DNA from: Burkholderiales bacterium
GTDB lineage: Bacteria > Pseudomonadota > Gammaproteobacteria > Burkholderiales > Burkholderiaceae_C
Length of the DNA: 64,000 nucleotides
Assembly (NCBI GenBank): GCA_027484405.1
Contig: JAIXTA010000035.1
Span: forward strand, 1 to 64,000
Reading direction: 5' to 3'
A program made the position numbers and the translations under genes. Position 1 is the stretch's first letter. Every line of letters begins with the position of its first letter. This document shows positions 1 through 8,227 of this stretch, piece by piece. Under the pieces are notes generated by a model. The model did no database searches and had not been told where the DNA came from. It saw only the letters and a list, made by a program, of their open reading frames with translations.

Positions 1-684
1 CACCACATGTTCACCACCGGCATGCCGGTGACGGGCCAGCTCTTCTTCATGTACGCCACCATGCTGATCGCCGTGCCCACGGGCGTGAAGGTGTTCAACT
101 GGCTGGCCACGATGTGGAAGGGCTCGATGAGCTTCGAGATCCCGATGCTGTTCTCGGTCGGCTTCATCTTCGTGTTCACGATGGGCGGTTTCACCGGCCT
201 GATCCTGGCCGTGGCCCCGATCGACATCCAGCTGCAGGACACCTACTACGTGGTCGCGCACTTCCACTACGTTCTGGTCGCCGGCTCGCTGTTCGCCCTG
301 TTTGCCGCGACCTATTACTGGCTGCCCAAGATGACCGGCCGCATGCCCAGCGAGACCCTCGGCAAGTGGCACTTCTGGTCCTCGATCATCACCTTCAACA
401 TCACCTTCTTCCCGATGCACTTCCTGGGTCTGGCCGGCATGCCGCGCCGCTATGCCGACTACGCTGCCCAGTTCACCGACTTCCATGCCATCGCCACGAT
501 CGGCGCATTTGGCTTCGGGCTGTCGCAGCTGTTCTTCCTGGCCGTGGTCTGGCGTGCAGCATCCGGCAAGGGTGAGCAGGCTTCGGCGAACCCCTGGGCG
601 GAAGGCTATGACCAGGGCCTCGAGTGGCAGCTGCCCTCGCCGGCACCGCATCACAGCTATGAAACCCCGCCCCTGGTGAAGTGA
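1..684 (+). CDS. ctaD: Cytochrome c oxidase subunit I, C-terminal part (5' truncated)
   Basis: Catalytic subunit of the aa3-type oxidase, which reduces O2 and pumps protons in the inner membrane. The window opens inside the gene: the first two codons are the His-His pair that ligates CuB, followed by MFTTGMPV. Further on, [10 protein letters not shown] supplies the heme a3 ligand (first His) and the second heme a ligand (second His). About 227 residues of a protein normally near 530 are visible, covering the last six or so membrane helices, and the frame ends in TGA. The assembly genes follow directly. The identity is essentially certain from the metal-ligand motifs; only the 5' end is missing. 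Confidence 0.98.
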   Translation, partial: HHMFTTGMPVTGQLFFMYATMLIAVPTGVKVFNWLATMWKGSMSFEIPMLFSVGFIFVFTMGGFTGLILAVAPIDIQLQDTYYVVAHFHYVLVAGSLFALFAATYYWLPKMTGRMPSETLGKWHFWSSIITFNITFFPMHFLGLAGMPRRYADYAAQFTDFHAIATIGAFGFGLSQLFFLAVVWRAASGKGEQASANPWAEGYDQGLEWQLPSPAPHHSYETPPLVK

Positions 685-741
685 TGATGGTGGGCCGCAC
701 CCAGCGTGCGGCCCCGGCAGGCTGATACGCAGGAACCGACC

Positions 742-870
742 GTGAGCGCACCGAACGCAGACCAGCAGCGCAAGAACAAGCGCACCGCATTGATCATCGG
801 ATCGATTGCCTTGGTCTTCTTCGCCGGAATCATCGTGCGCAGGTGGCTGGTCATCAACGGGATCATGTGA
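742..870 (+). CDS. Cytochrome oxidase small assembly protein (42 aa)
   Basis: A 42-residue frame starting at GTG, preceded by an AGGAAC ribosome-binding site at 730-735. A charged N-terminus (QQRKNKR) leads into one hydrophobic helix, LIIGSIALVFFAGIIV, and a short tail. Tiny single-helix proteins in exactly this position, between ctaD and ctaG, are a regular feature of Burkholderiales oxidase operons and are annotated as small assembly proteins. The frame ends 5 bp before the ctaG start, so it is presumably co-translated. The biochemical role is not known to me; the call rests on position, size and topology. Confidence 0.8.
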   Translation: MSAPNADQQRKNKRTALIIGSIALVFFAGIIVRRWLVINGIM

Positions 871-875
871 GACGC

Positions 876-1475
876 ATGAGCGAGCAGCAGACCACGCCGC
901 AGGACGACGGCAGCGACAACAAGACGATGGTGCGCAAGCTCATCGTCATCGTGGCACTGATGTTCGCCTTCGGCTGGGCGCTGATCCCGATCTACCGCAA
1001 GATCTGCGAGGTCACTGGCATCAATATCCTCGCCTGGGACGCAAAGATGGGGCCAGATGCGGTGGCCCAGATGAAGAACACTCAGATTGACACCAGCCGC
1101 AAGGTGTCGGTCGAGTTCGATGCGAACGTGCAAGGACCATGGCGCATGGTGCCAACCAAGAACGCCATTTCGGTTCACCCCGGTGAGTTGATCACCGTGA
1201 TGTACGAGATCGCCAACCAGCAGCCGCGCGCAGTGTCCGGGCAGGCCATTCCCAGTTACGCGCCGATGAATTCAGCGCAGCATTTCCACAAGATGGAGTG
1301 CTTCTGCTTTTCACAGCACACGCTGGCTGCCAACGAGGTCAAGCAGTTTCCGGTCACGTTTGTGGTGGATGCGGATCTGCCTCGCGACGTGGCCAACATC
1401 ACCTTGTCTTTTACCTTCTTCGAGGTGGGCGGTGCGGCGAGTTCGGCGCAGGCGCCGACGGGGCCGCGTTCCTGA
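876..1475 (+). CDS. ctaG: Cytochrome c oxidase assembly protein CtaG (Cox11), copper delivery to CuB
   Basis: A 199-residue Cox11/CtaG protein, a membrane-anchored copper chaperone that loads the CuB site of subunit I. One N-terminal helix (about residues 21-40, LIVIVALMFAFGWALIPIY) is followed by a periplasmic immunoglobulin-like domain. The copper-binding pair is visible as MECFCFSQ (Cys142 and Cys144). I chose the ATG at 876; a longer in-frame start at 843 would sit inside the preceding small gene. The 5-bp spacing from that gene implies translational coupling. Confidence 0.96.
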   Translation: MSEQQTTPQDDGSDNKTMVRKLIVIVALMFAFGWALIPIYRKICEVTGINILAWDAKMGPDAVAQMKNTQIDTSRKVSVEFDANVQGPWRMVPTKNAISVHPGELITVMYEIANQQPRAVSGQAIPSYAPMNSAQHFHKMECFCFSQHTLAANEVKQFPVTFVVDADLPRDVANITLSFTFFEVGGAASSAQAPTGPRS

Positions 1476-1500
1476 GCCTGAACGACAGAGCGAGCATCGA

Positions 1501-1716
1501 ATGGATGAACTGGGACAACATGTGCAGCGCAAAGGGTCGTTCCGACAGACCCTCAGCGCGGTGCTGTGGTCCTTTTTCGGGGTCCGCCGCGGTGCGGATC
1601 ACGAGCGTGACATGAGCAGCCTGAACCCCGTCCACGTGTTGCTCATCGGCGTGCTGGCTGCGGCCGTGTTTGTGGGAGTGCTGATCGGCATCGTGCAGAT
1701 GGTCGTCAGCAAGTAA
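1501..1716 (+). CDS. DUF2970 family small membrane protein
   Basis: A 71-residue protein: an amphipathic N-terminal half (RQTLSAVLWSFFGVR) and one C-terminal helix, VLLIGVLAAAVFVGVLIGIV. DUF2970 proteins of this size sit between ctaG and the subunit III gene in betaproteobacterial oxidase operons. The ATG at 1501 lies 25 bp after the ctaG stop. Upstream in-frame starts overlap ctaG and would add non-hydrophobic, arginine-rich sequence, so I rejected them. The function is not established; an oxidase assembly or stability role is inferred from gene order. Confidence 0.8.
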   Translation: MDELGQHVQRKGSFRQTLSAVLWSFFGVRRGADHERDMSSLNPVHVLLIGVLAAAVFVGVLIGIVQMVVSK

Positions 1717-1753
1717 AACGAGTCTAAAGAGCGAGTTATTGGAGAACCAGAGA

Positions 1754-2623
1754 ATGGCGAACGTTCAAGCAGGTCAGACGCCGTACTACTTCGTGCCGGG
1801 CTTGTCGCGGCATCCGGCCACTGCGGCTGTCGCGCTGCTGCTGTGGGGTCTGGGCATGGCGGCATGGGTCAACAAGATGACCCCGCTGGGTCCGGTGCTG
1901 GTCTTCGGCGGTCTGGTCATGTTCCTGTTCACCCTGTACCAGTGGTTCGGTGATGCGATCAGCGAATCCGAAGGCGGCATGTACAGCCGCCGCGTGGATG
2001 CCTCCTTCCGCTGGAGCATGAGCTGGTTCATCTTCAGCGAAGTGATGTTCTTCGCGGCCTTCTTCGGCGCGCTGTTCTACGCCCGCGGCATCACCATGCC
2101 CTGGCTGGCCGATCCCGACTACTCCGGCATTCTTTGGCCCGACTTCCGCGCCGTGTGGCCGCACGCCGGTCCTCAGGGTTCGGTGGAAGCCTTCACCACG
2201 ATGGGTCCGCTGTGGATCCCGACGATCAACACCGCGCTGCTGCTGACATCGGGTCTCACGCTGACCATCGCGCACCACGCGCTGGTCGTGGGCAACCGCA
2301 GCAAGACGATGTTCTGGCTGTTCCTGACGATCCTTCTGGGCGCCGTGTTCATGGGCTTCCAGGCCTACGAATACATCCACGCCTACAGCGACCTGAACCT
2401 CAAGCTCAGCTCGGGCATCTACGGTTCGACCTTCTACATGCTGACCGGCTTCCACGGTTTCCACGTGACCATGGGCGCGATCATGCTGTCGGTCATCCTG
2501 TATCGCCTCTGGAAGGGCCACTTCACCAAGGATCATCACTTTGGCTTCGAAGGTGCCGCCTGGTACTGGCACTTCGTGGACGTGGTCTGGCTCGGCCTGT
2601 ACGTGCTGGTCTACTGGATGTGA
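1754..2623 (+). CDS. ctaE: Cytochrome c oxidase subunit III
   Basis: A 289-residue seven-helix subunit III of the aa3 oxidase. Diagnostic stretches include WFIFSEVMFFAAFFGALFYA with the conserved helix glutamate, LTGFHGFHVTMGAI, and the C-terminal YWHFVDVVWLGLYVLVYW. A GGAG ribosome-binding site lies 9 bp before the ATG at 1754; a TTG at 1739 is in frame but would overlap that site. The gene is followed by a strong terminator, so it probably closes the ctaD-ctaG-ctaE transcript. Confidence 0.97.
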   Translation: MANVQAGQTPYYFVPGLSRHPATAAVALLLWGLGMAAWVNKMTPLGPVLVFGGLVMFLFTLYQWFGDAISESEGGMYSRRVDASFRWSMSWFIFSEVMFFAAFFGALFYARGITMPWLADPDYSGILWPDFRAVWPHAGPQGSVEAFTTMGPLWIPTINTALLLTSGLTLTIAHHALVVGNRSKTMFWLFLTILLGAVFMGFQAYEYIHAYSDLNLKLSSGIYGSTFYMLTGFHGFHVTMGAIMLSVILYRLWKGHFTKDHHFGFEGAAWYWHFVDVVWLGLYVLVYWM

Positions 2624-2655
2624 TGATGCACGGGCTGAGTCCTGTGCTCAGCCCC

Positions 2656-2695
2656 AAGAAAAAAGCCGCACAACTCAGGGTGCGGCTTTTTTCTT
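2656..2695. terminator. Bidirectional rho-independent terminator after ctaE
   Basis: Perfect 15-bp inverted repeat with arms at 2656-2670 and 2681-2695 and a 10-base loop. The GC-rich stem core is GCCGCA/TGCGGC. Each strand ends in a run of T, so the site can stop ctaE from the left and the convergent DUF2909 gene from the right. Confidence 0.92.
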
Positions 2696-2739
2696 GTCGG
2701 CAGCAAGGCCGCGCTGGCAGCAGGGCTTCTGTGTGCGCC

Positions 2740-2952
2740 TTACTGCACCGGAACGCGGATGCCGGTGGGCTGGATCCAGCCCATCCACCACGAAAACAGG
2801 ATGAAGCTGAACAGCGCAATCGACAGACCGATCCGCCAGCTCAGCGCCCGCACCATCTGATGCGCCTCGCCCTTGCGGCGCAGCATGAAGAGCCCGGCCG
2901 ACGCGAGGCTGGCCAGAATGCCGATGAAGGCCAGCAGTACCAGGAATTTCAT
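2740..2952 (-). CDS. DUF2909 twin-transmembrane protein
   Basis: A 70-residue protein with two hydrophobic helices, FLVLLAFIGILASLASAGLF and IGLSIALFSFILFSWWMG, joined by a charged loop with RRKGE. This matches the twin-transmembrane DUF2909 family, which sits between the subunit III and SURF1 genes in Burkholderiales. A GGAG site lies just upstream of the ATG at 2952, favouring it over an ATG 15 bp further out. The start codon overlaps that of the divergent SURF1 gene. An oxidase-related role is inferred from position only. Confidence 0.8.
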   Translation of the reverse strand: MKFLVLLAFIGILASLASAGLFMLRRKGEAHQMVRALSWRIGLSIALFSFILFSWWMGWIQPTGIRVPVQ

Positions 2953-3754
2953 GCCCACTCCGATCACAGAAGCCCCAGATTCTACGGCGCAGCCTCCCGC
3001 GCAGGCCCGCTCGGGCCCTGGCCTGCGCTACTGGGTCGCTGTGCTCGCGGGCCTGGGCATGATGGCGCTGGCCTTGTGGGCGGCAGGCTGGCAGGGCGAG
3101 CGCGCACAGTACAAGCGCGAACTTGCGCAGGCCATGAACGCTGCCACGGCGGCCGCGCCGCTCGACCTGGACCGCGACCTGCCTGCCGAGACCGATGAGC
3201 ACCGCACCGCGCGCATGACAGCCACGTGGTTGCCGCACTTGGCCGTGTACCTGGACAACCGAACGCTGGACGGCCGGGTCGGGCGCATCGTGCTCATGCC
3301 TGCGCGTACCGCAAGCGGCCAATACCTGCTGGTGAATCGCGGCTGGGTGCCGCAGGGCGCGGGTCTGCGAACCCAGTTGCCCGTAGTGCCTACACCCACA
3401 GAGCCCGTCTTCATCGAAGGCCGTCTGGCCCGCGACGTTCCCGCCTTCTCCCGCCGCGGCGACGCCTACCCCGGCCCCTTGCCGGCGCTTTGGCCCAACT
3501 TCGACTGGGCCGCCTGGCAGGCTCTGAGTGGCCTCTCCAATGCGCAGTGGGTGCTTGTGCAAACTTCTGCGGCGCGTGCCGGTCCATCGGCCGATGCTGC
3601 CGTGCTCGACGACGGTCTGGTGCGCCGCTGGGCGGCCCCGCAGACCGACGTGGCCAAGCACCAGGGCTACCGCTTCCAGTGGTTTGCCATTGCCTTGCTG
3701 GCCTTCGGCCTCACACTTTTCTTCGGACTCAAGCCTTGGATCAGGCGCCCATGA
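2951..3754 (+). CDS. SURF1 family cytochrome oxidase biogenesis protein
   Basis: A 267-residue SURF1 protein, implicated in heme a3 insertion or assembly of subunit I. Helix 1 (YWVAVLAGLGMMALALWAAG) follows a polar N-terminus; a periplasmic domain contains the family stretches GRIVLMPARTASGQYLLVNRG and GWVPQG; and helix 2 (FQWFAIALLAFGLTLFFGLK) ends the protein. An AGGAA site lies about 6 bp before the ATG at 2951. That start shares two bases with the divergent DUF2909 start. The 3' end overlaps the next gene as ATGA. Confidence 0.93.
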   Translation: MPTPITEAPDSTAQPPAQARSGPGLRYWVAVLAGLGMMALALWAAGWQGERAQYKRELAQAMNAATAAAPLDLDRDLPAETDEHRTARMTATWLPHLAVYLDNRTLDGRVGRIVLMPARTASGQYLLVNRGWVPQGAGLRTQLPVVPTPTEPVFIEGRLARDVPAFSRRGDAYPGPLPALWPNFDWAAWQALSGLSNAQWVLVQTSAARAGPSADAAVLDDGLVRRWAAPQTDVAKHQGYRFQWFAIALLAFGLTLFFGLKPWIRRP

Positions 3755-4368
3755 CCGCACCCACCTCCACGACCCCCGACAATACCCACCCGACCCAACA
3801 GGAAACCAAGCGCTCGCTGCTCGCGCTCTGGGGGGTGCTCGCTGTCTGCGCCGCGCCGGTGATCGCTGCCTTCGTCGTGTATTTCTTCTTCAAGCCCGAG
3901 GGCGGCAAGACGCAGAACGGCGAGCTGCTGCCGCAGATTGCGGCGCCGCAGATCGGTGGCCAGACGCTCGAAGGCAAGCCCTTCGAGTTCAAGGATCTGC
4001 GCGGCCAGTGGATCATCCTTACTGTGGGCCCGAGCGCCTGTGGCGAGCCCTGCGCCAAGCACCTGTGGGAGATGCGCCAGATCCGTACTTCGCTGGGCAA
4101 GAAGCGCGACAAGGTTGATCGCGTCTGGCTTGTCACCGACAAGGAGCCGATCGACATTCCACTGCTCAAGCAGCACGAGAACCTGATCGTTGTGCGCACC
4201 GACCCCGCCAAGCTTCAGGGCTGGCTGGGCGACCCCGCCGGCTGGGAGGGGCGCACGTGGTTCATCGACTGGAAGGGCGATCTGATGATGACCTACCGCC
4301 CCGGTCAGGACCCGATGGAGATCCGCAAGGATCTGGGCAAGCTCCTTCACTTCAACACCGCACGCTGA
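3751..4368 (+). CDS. SCO-like thioredoxin-fold membrane protein of the oxidase cluster
   Basis: A 205-residue protein with one N-terminal helix (about residues 22-46) and a thioredoxin-like periplasmic domain. PSACGEPC (Cys97 and Cys101) gives a CxxxC pair like that of SCO copper chaperones. The rest of the fold is recognisable from FKDLRGQWIILTVG and the late TWFIDWKGDLMMTY, the place where SCO proteins carry their fold-closing strands, but I do not see the distal SCO His. It overlaps surf1 by ATGA, so the two are co-translated. Copper handling or thiol reduction during CuA assembly is the likely role, though the substrate is inferred. Confidence 0.75.
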   Translation: MTAPTSTTPDNTHPTQQETKRSLLALWGVLAVCAAPVIAAFVVYFFFKPEGGKTQNGELLPQIAAPQIGGQTLEGKPFEFKDLRGQWIILTVGPSACGEPCAKHLWEMRQIRTSLGKKRDKVDRVWLVTDKEPIDIPLLKQHENLIVVRTDPAKLQGWLGDPAGWEGRTWFIDWKGDLMMTYRPGQDPMEIRKDLGKLLHFNTAR

Positions 4369-4380
4369 GCCGCGCGCCTT

Positions 4381-4527
4381 CGATGACGGAATGACGCCAT
4401 GACTTCGGTGCTGTGCACCTCAATGACGCAACCCCAGCCGCGCGAGGATGCCTCAGCGCCTGCACGCCTGCTCCAGATGGTCATTCCGTCATTGGAGCCG
4501 CGCAGCGGCGACGTCATTTCGTCATCG
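4381..4527. repeat. Inverted repeats built on ATGACG upstream of ctaA
   Basis: ATGACGGAATGAC (4383-4395) is repeated inverted, without mismatch, at 4480-4492. The 16-mer starting at 4381 is repeated inverted with one mismatch at 4512-4527. All copies fall in the 205-bp gap before ctaA. They could form alternative stems in an mRNA leader or be repeated protein-binding sites. Confidence 0.7.
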
Positions 4528-4573
4528 GCGAGTATCGAAGCCACTGCGACGCGCACCTGAGCGCCAAAGACCG

Positions 4574-5719
4574 ATGAAGATCACCGAAGTCCTCCAGCTC
4601 CTGTTCATCGGCGCCACCGTCGCGCTGATTCCGCTCTCCATCCTGTGGTTCAGCAGGAGCGCGAAGACCACGCAGCAGCGCTTTGCCAAGCTGGTGGCCA
4701 TCACCCTGTTCTTCACGCTGGACCTGATCATGTTCGGCGCCTTCACACGCCTGACCGACTCCGGCCTGGGTTGCCCGGACTGGCCTGGCTGCTACGGTGC
4801 CGAGAGCCCGATTTCCGCTGCCAAGCACATCGCCGAGGCCTATGCCGCACAACCCACCGGGCCGGTGAGCTTCTCCAAGGCATGGATCGAGATGCTCCAC
4901 CGCTACTTTGCCAAGGCGCTCGGTCTGCTGTTCATCATCATCATGGTCTGGGCCTGGGTGAAGCGCAGCGAACTCAAGCAAAGCCCCACCTTGCCCACGT
5001 TGCTCTTCTTCGGCGTGTGCCTGCAGGGTGCGTTCGGTGCCTGGACGGTCACGCTCAAGCTCATGCCCATCATCGTCACCATCCATCTGCTGGGCGGCAA
5101 CCTGCTGCTGGCGGTGACGGCCTGGCTGTTGGAGCGGCAGAAGCCCATCCAGGCGATCAGCGCATCGACCGCACGGCTGCTGCCCTATGCCTGGTTCGCG
5201 CTGATCATTCTGTTCATGCAGATTGCGCTGGGTGGCTGGGTGAGCACGAACTACGCGGCCCTGGCCTGCCTGGACTTCCCGCTGTGTCAGGGCAAGGTCA
5301 TTCCGCCGATGGACTTTGCCAACGCCTACACCCTCTGGCGTGATCTTGGCGAAACCGGCGCGGGCGCAGCCATTCCCTTCCAGGCGCTGACCGCCATCCA
5401 CTGGGTACACCGCAACTTTGCGTTCTTCGTGTTCGCGGTGATGGGCTACCTGGCCTGGCGGACCTGGAAAGAGCCGGCACTGCGCGGCCTTGCAGCGTGG
5501 ATCGTCGGCATGCTCGCCTGGCAGCTGGTCACGGGCCTGACCAACATCTTCATGCAGTGGCCCCTGCCCGTGGCCCTGGTGCACAACGGCGGCGCGGCGG
5601 TGCTGGTGCTCGTGACCACGCTGCTCGTGGCGCGCATGCAGATCGCAGCGCGAGCGGGGGCGACGGCAAGCGTCGATAATCCCGCTTCTGCACCTGCCCG
5701 ACCTGTGGCGGTGCAGTGA
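4574..5719 (+). CDS. ctaA: Heme A synthase (COX15/CtaA family)
   Basis: A 381-residue polytopic membrane protein that oxidises the heme O methyl group to give heme A for the aa3 oxidase. Eight hydrophobic helices are apparent. The first periplasmic loop has [21 protein letters not shown], with the Cys67/Cys73 pair. Heme-ligand histidines are seen in [12 protein letters not shown] and in [10 protein letters not shown]. The ATG at 4574 begins [10 protein letters not shown]; upstream in-frame codons are arginine-rich and not membrane-like. The stop overlaps the ctaB start, so the two heme A enzymes are coupled. Confidence 0.95.
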   Translation: MKITEVLQLLFIGATVALIPLSILWFSRSAKTTQQRFAKLVAITLFFTLDLIMFGAFTRLTDSGLGCPDWPGCYGAESPISAAKHIAEAYAAQPTGPVSFSKAWIEMLHRYFAKALGLLFIIIMVWAWVKRSELKQSPTLPTLLFFGVCLQGAFGAWTVTLKLMPIIVTIHLLGGNLLLAVTAWLLERQKPIQAISASTARLLPYAWFALIILFMQIALGGWVSTNYAALACLDFPLCQGKVIPPMDFANAYTLWRDLGETGAGAAIPFQALTAIHWVHRNFAFFVFAVMGYLAWRTWKEPALRGLAAWIVGMLAWQLVTGLTNIFMQWPLPVALVHNGGAAVLVLVTTLLVARMQIAARAGATASVDNPASAPARPVAVQ

Positions 5720-6663
5720 GTTCAATGAAATCCACCCCGACCACTCCCGACGTCACCGCTGACGTGCCCGCCCCAGCGGCCACGAAGCAAGCCGCGCCGC
5801 GCTTGAGCCGCACGGCGCAGTACTGGGCGTTGACCAAGCCGCGCGTCACGCAGCTGGCCGTGTTCTGCGCCGTGATCGGGATGTTCCTCGCCGCCGACAC
5901 CCTGCCGCCCTGGCAGCCGGTGCTCTGGGGCTCGATCGGCATCTGGCTGCTGGCTGGTGCCGCATTCGCCATGAACTGCCTGATCGAGCGCGAGGTGGAC
6001 GCCCGCATGCGCCGCACCGCTTGGCGGCCCAGCGCCCAGGGTGAGCTCAATGGCTGGCAGATCAGCGCCTTTGCCGCCGTCATCGGCGGCGCGGGCTTTG
6101 CCATGCTCTACGGCCTGGTGAATCCGCTCACCGCGTGGATGACGCTGGCCACCTTCCTGGGCTACGCCGTCATCTACACCATCCTGCTCAAGCCCAACAC
6201 GCCGCAGAACATCGTGATCGGCGGCCTGTCAGGCGCCATGCCGCCGGCCTTGGGCTGGGCCGCCGTGGCCGGCGACGTGCCTGCCATTGCGTGGGTGCTG
6301 GTGCTGATCATCTTCGTCTGGACGCCGCCGCACTTCTGGGCCCTGGCCCTGTATCGCGTCGAGGACTACAAGCAGAGCGGCCTGCCGATGCTGCCTGTCA
6401 CGCACGGCGTCAAGCTCACGCTGCAGCACATCTTTCTCTACACCATCATCCTGCTGGCCACGACGTTGCTGCCCTTTGCCATGCGCTTCTCCGGCTGGAT
6501 CTATCTGGCCAGCGCCCTGGTGCTCGGGCTGATGTTCATGGCCTACGCCTGGCGGCTGATGCGCAACTACAGCGACGCGCTCGCCAAGCGCACCTTCCGC
6601 TTCTCCATCCTCTATCTGGCCCTGCTGTTCACCGCACTGCTGGCCGACCACTGGATTCTCTGA
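5716..6663 (+). CDS. ctaB: Protoheme IX farnesyltransferase (heme O synthase)
   Basis: A UbiA-family prenyltransferase of 315 residues that attaches farnesyl to protoheme to give heme O, the substrate of CtaA. The polyprenyl-diphosphate motif is visible as [19 protein letters not shown], and the second Asp-containing loop as [18 protein letters not shown]. Start GTG at 5716 overlaps the ctaA stop as GTGA; an ATG at 5725 is an alternative that removes three residues. The 3' end overlaps the next gene as TGATG. Confidence 0.95.
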   Translation: MSSMKSTPTTPDVTADVPAPAATKQAAPRLSRTAQYWALTKPRVTQLAVFCAVIGMFLAADTLPPWQPVLWGSIGIWLLAGAAFAMNCLIEREVDARMRRTAWRPSAQGELNGWQISAFAAVIGGAGFAMLYGLVNPLTAWMTLATFLGYAVIYTILLKPNTPQNIVIGGLSGAMPPALGWAAVAGDVPAIAWVLVLIIFVWTPPHFWALALYRVEDYKQSGLPMLPVTHGVKLTLQHIFLYTIILLATTLLPFAMRFSGWIYLASALVLGLMFMAYAWRLMRNYSDALAKRTFRFSILYLALLFTALLADHWIL

Positions 6664-7265
6664 TGCTGCGCCGCGCCTTGATTGTCAATTCGGTTCTTGC
6701 TGCTTCGCTGCTCGCACTGCTTGCAGCCTGCACGCCCTCCAAGCCCAGTTTCAACAACACCGACATCACCGGCAGCACCGTGGGCGGCAACTTCTCGTTG
6801 ATCGACCACACCGGCGCCCCGCGCACCCTCGCGGACTACAAGGGCAAGGTGGTGGCCATCTTCTTCGGCTTCACGCGCTGCCCCGACATCTGCCCGACCA
6901 ACATGCTGGAGTGGGCCGAGATCATGAAGCAGCTGGGGCCCGATGCCGACCGCGTGCAGGTGCTCTTCGTCACCGTGGACCCGGAGCGCGACACCCAGCA
7001 GGTGCTGGCCGGCTATGTGCCCGCCTTCGACAAGCGCTTCGTGGGTCTGTATGCCAAGGACGCCGCCGCCACCAAGGCCGTGGCCGACACCTTCAAGGTC
7101 TTCTACGCCAAGGCCGGAGACACCTCCGGCATGAACTACACGATCGACCACACGGCCGCCAGCTACGTGCTCGACACCACCGGCAAGCCACGCCTGTATG
7201 TGAAGCACGGCCAGGCGAACGTGGAGAAGACCGTGGCGGACATCCGCACCCTGCTCAAGGGCTGA
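6663..7265 (+). CDS. SCO1/SenC copper chaperone lipoprotein
   Basis: A 200-residue SCO protein that delivers copper or reduces thiols for the CuA site of subunit II. The lipobox LLAAC puts the lipidated Cys at 23. The thioredoxin-fold domain carries the copper motif FTRCPDICPTN (Cys73, Cys77) and the third ligand, His163, in YTIDHTAASY. It overlaps the ctaB stop, closing the heme A/CuA assembly transcript. A degraded relic of this gene lies about 600 bp downstream. Confidence 0.95.
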   Translation: MLRRALIVNSVLAASLLALLAACTPSKPSFNNTDITGSTVGGNFSLIDHTGAPRTLADYKGKVVAIFFGFTRCPDICPTNMLEWAEIMKQLGPDADRVQVLFVTVDPERDTQQVLAGYVPAFDKRFVGLYAKDAAATKAVADTFKVFYAKAGDTSGMNYTIDHTAASYVLDTTGKPRLYVKHGQANVEKTVADIRTLLKG

Positions 7266-7674
7266 GCGGCTTCGCCGGGATGCCCAGTCTGCCGAGGTGA
7301 TCGGCAAGCCCGGGCGCTGAGCCGATGCAATACGCCGGCAATAGCCAGACGTCACCCTCCGACAAGTGCAGGCGCAGCCAGGGCGCGCCGTCGGACCAGG
7401 GCGTGAGTTCGTAGGCCGCGACGTCGCTCAGCGCGACTGAGCGCCGCCACCTTCCGGCAAAGCACTCCAGTTCAGCGTCTGTCAGTCGGCAGCCGCTGCG
7501 GCGGCCGGCGACGAAAAACCCCCAGCTGAGTAGCGCAGATACCGCGACCACCCACAGGAACGGCCCCGGTGCGCCGTAATGCCAGCCCACCCACGTGAGC
7601 ACTGTTCCAACGCCTGCGGCAACCGCAACCGAAGCGCGCCGCGTGCTTTCTTCATGTTCGAACAAGGTCTTCAC
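7255..7674 (-). CDS. Hypothetical small membrane protein with PH-like tail
   Basis: A 139-residue protein of unknown function. Two adjacent helices (about residues 15-34 and 39-57) are followed by a roughly 75-residue soluble part with LSDVAAYELTPWSDGAPWLRL, a pattern typical of bacterial PH-like domains in small membrane proteins. The 3' end overlaps the SCO gene by 11 bp on the opposite strand, so the two are convergent. Reading-frame length and a sensible two-helix layout support a real gene. I do not recognise the family by name. Confidence 0.6.
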   Translation of the reverse strand: MKTLFEHEESTRRASVAVAAGVGTVLTWVGWHYGAPGPFLWVVAVSALLSWGFFVAGRRSGCRLTDAELECFAGRWRRSVALSDVAAYELTPWSDGAPWLRLHLSEGDVWLLPAYCIGSAPGLADHLGRLGIPAKPLSP

Positions 7675-8227
7675 GGGCGGCTAGGTCGCAGGAGGTTTCA
7701 GGCACCCAAGTGTGTCTGCGGCTCCGCCCAAACTCAACGTGTCCGGCACGCCCAAGCCGGACGGCCGCCACGATGGAGCGTGCTCTTGCGCCGCGATCAC
7801 ATCACCTGCGCCTGAAATCTTGTATTTAGTGCAACTCTTGGCTCGCGTCACGCCGGGCTGCGGGCCGTGCGAGGCCGGCTTCAACAATTCCGACGATACC
7901 AACGCCAGCTACGTGCTAGGCCAAAGCAGCGAGCCGCGCCTGCATGTCAAGCGCGGTTCGCCAAGTTCAGCTTCCGGGCTGCCTGAATTCACAGCGTTGT
8001 TTACAGGCTGCCATCCCGCGAAATGCAGGGCATTTGTGGTCTTGCTCGTGCAAATCACCGCAATCGATGCCGATAACGTTCGCAGCTCAAAGGGCGTTGC
8101 GGAACTCATAGCGAGTTGCCCCATGGGCATTGGCCGATGGGATCGCAAAAGTCAGCCTGCTATCGGGTAGCTGAAGGCCTAGAGAAGCAGCAACGCTTGA
8201 GCTCAACTTTTCATCGCGGTTGTACTC
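7675..8227. other. Intergenic stretch holding a decayed SCO fragment
   Basis: A 553-bp gap between the small membrane protein and the chemoreceptor. It contains the SCO relic (listed separately) and a hairpin with arms GTCCGGC (7741-7747) and GCCGGAC (7756-7762). A 152-codon open frame crosses it, but apart from the SCO-like part its translation is low-complexity and Cys/Ser-rich with no family signal, so I do not call it a gene. Confidence 0.6.
7838..7990 (+). pseudogene. Internally deleted relic of the SCO1 gene
   Basis: The translated stretch joins a piece like the SCO N-terminus (Cys, six residues, then FNNSDDT, against FNNTDIT in the intact gene) directly to a piece like its C-terminus (ASYVLGQSSEPRLHVKRG, against ASYVLDTTGKPRLYVKHG). 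The DNA shares 14 or more consecutive bases around GCCAGCTACGTGCT with the intact gene. The CxxxC copper motif and the central region are missing. The simplest reading is a duplicated copy that lost its middle and is decaying. Confidence 0.72.

Noticed and set aside
7712-8170. 152-codon open frame as a new gene
   Set aside because: Only its SCO-like fragment is interpretable, as a relic; the remainder is compositionally odd and lacks a ribosome-binding site.
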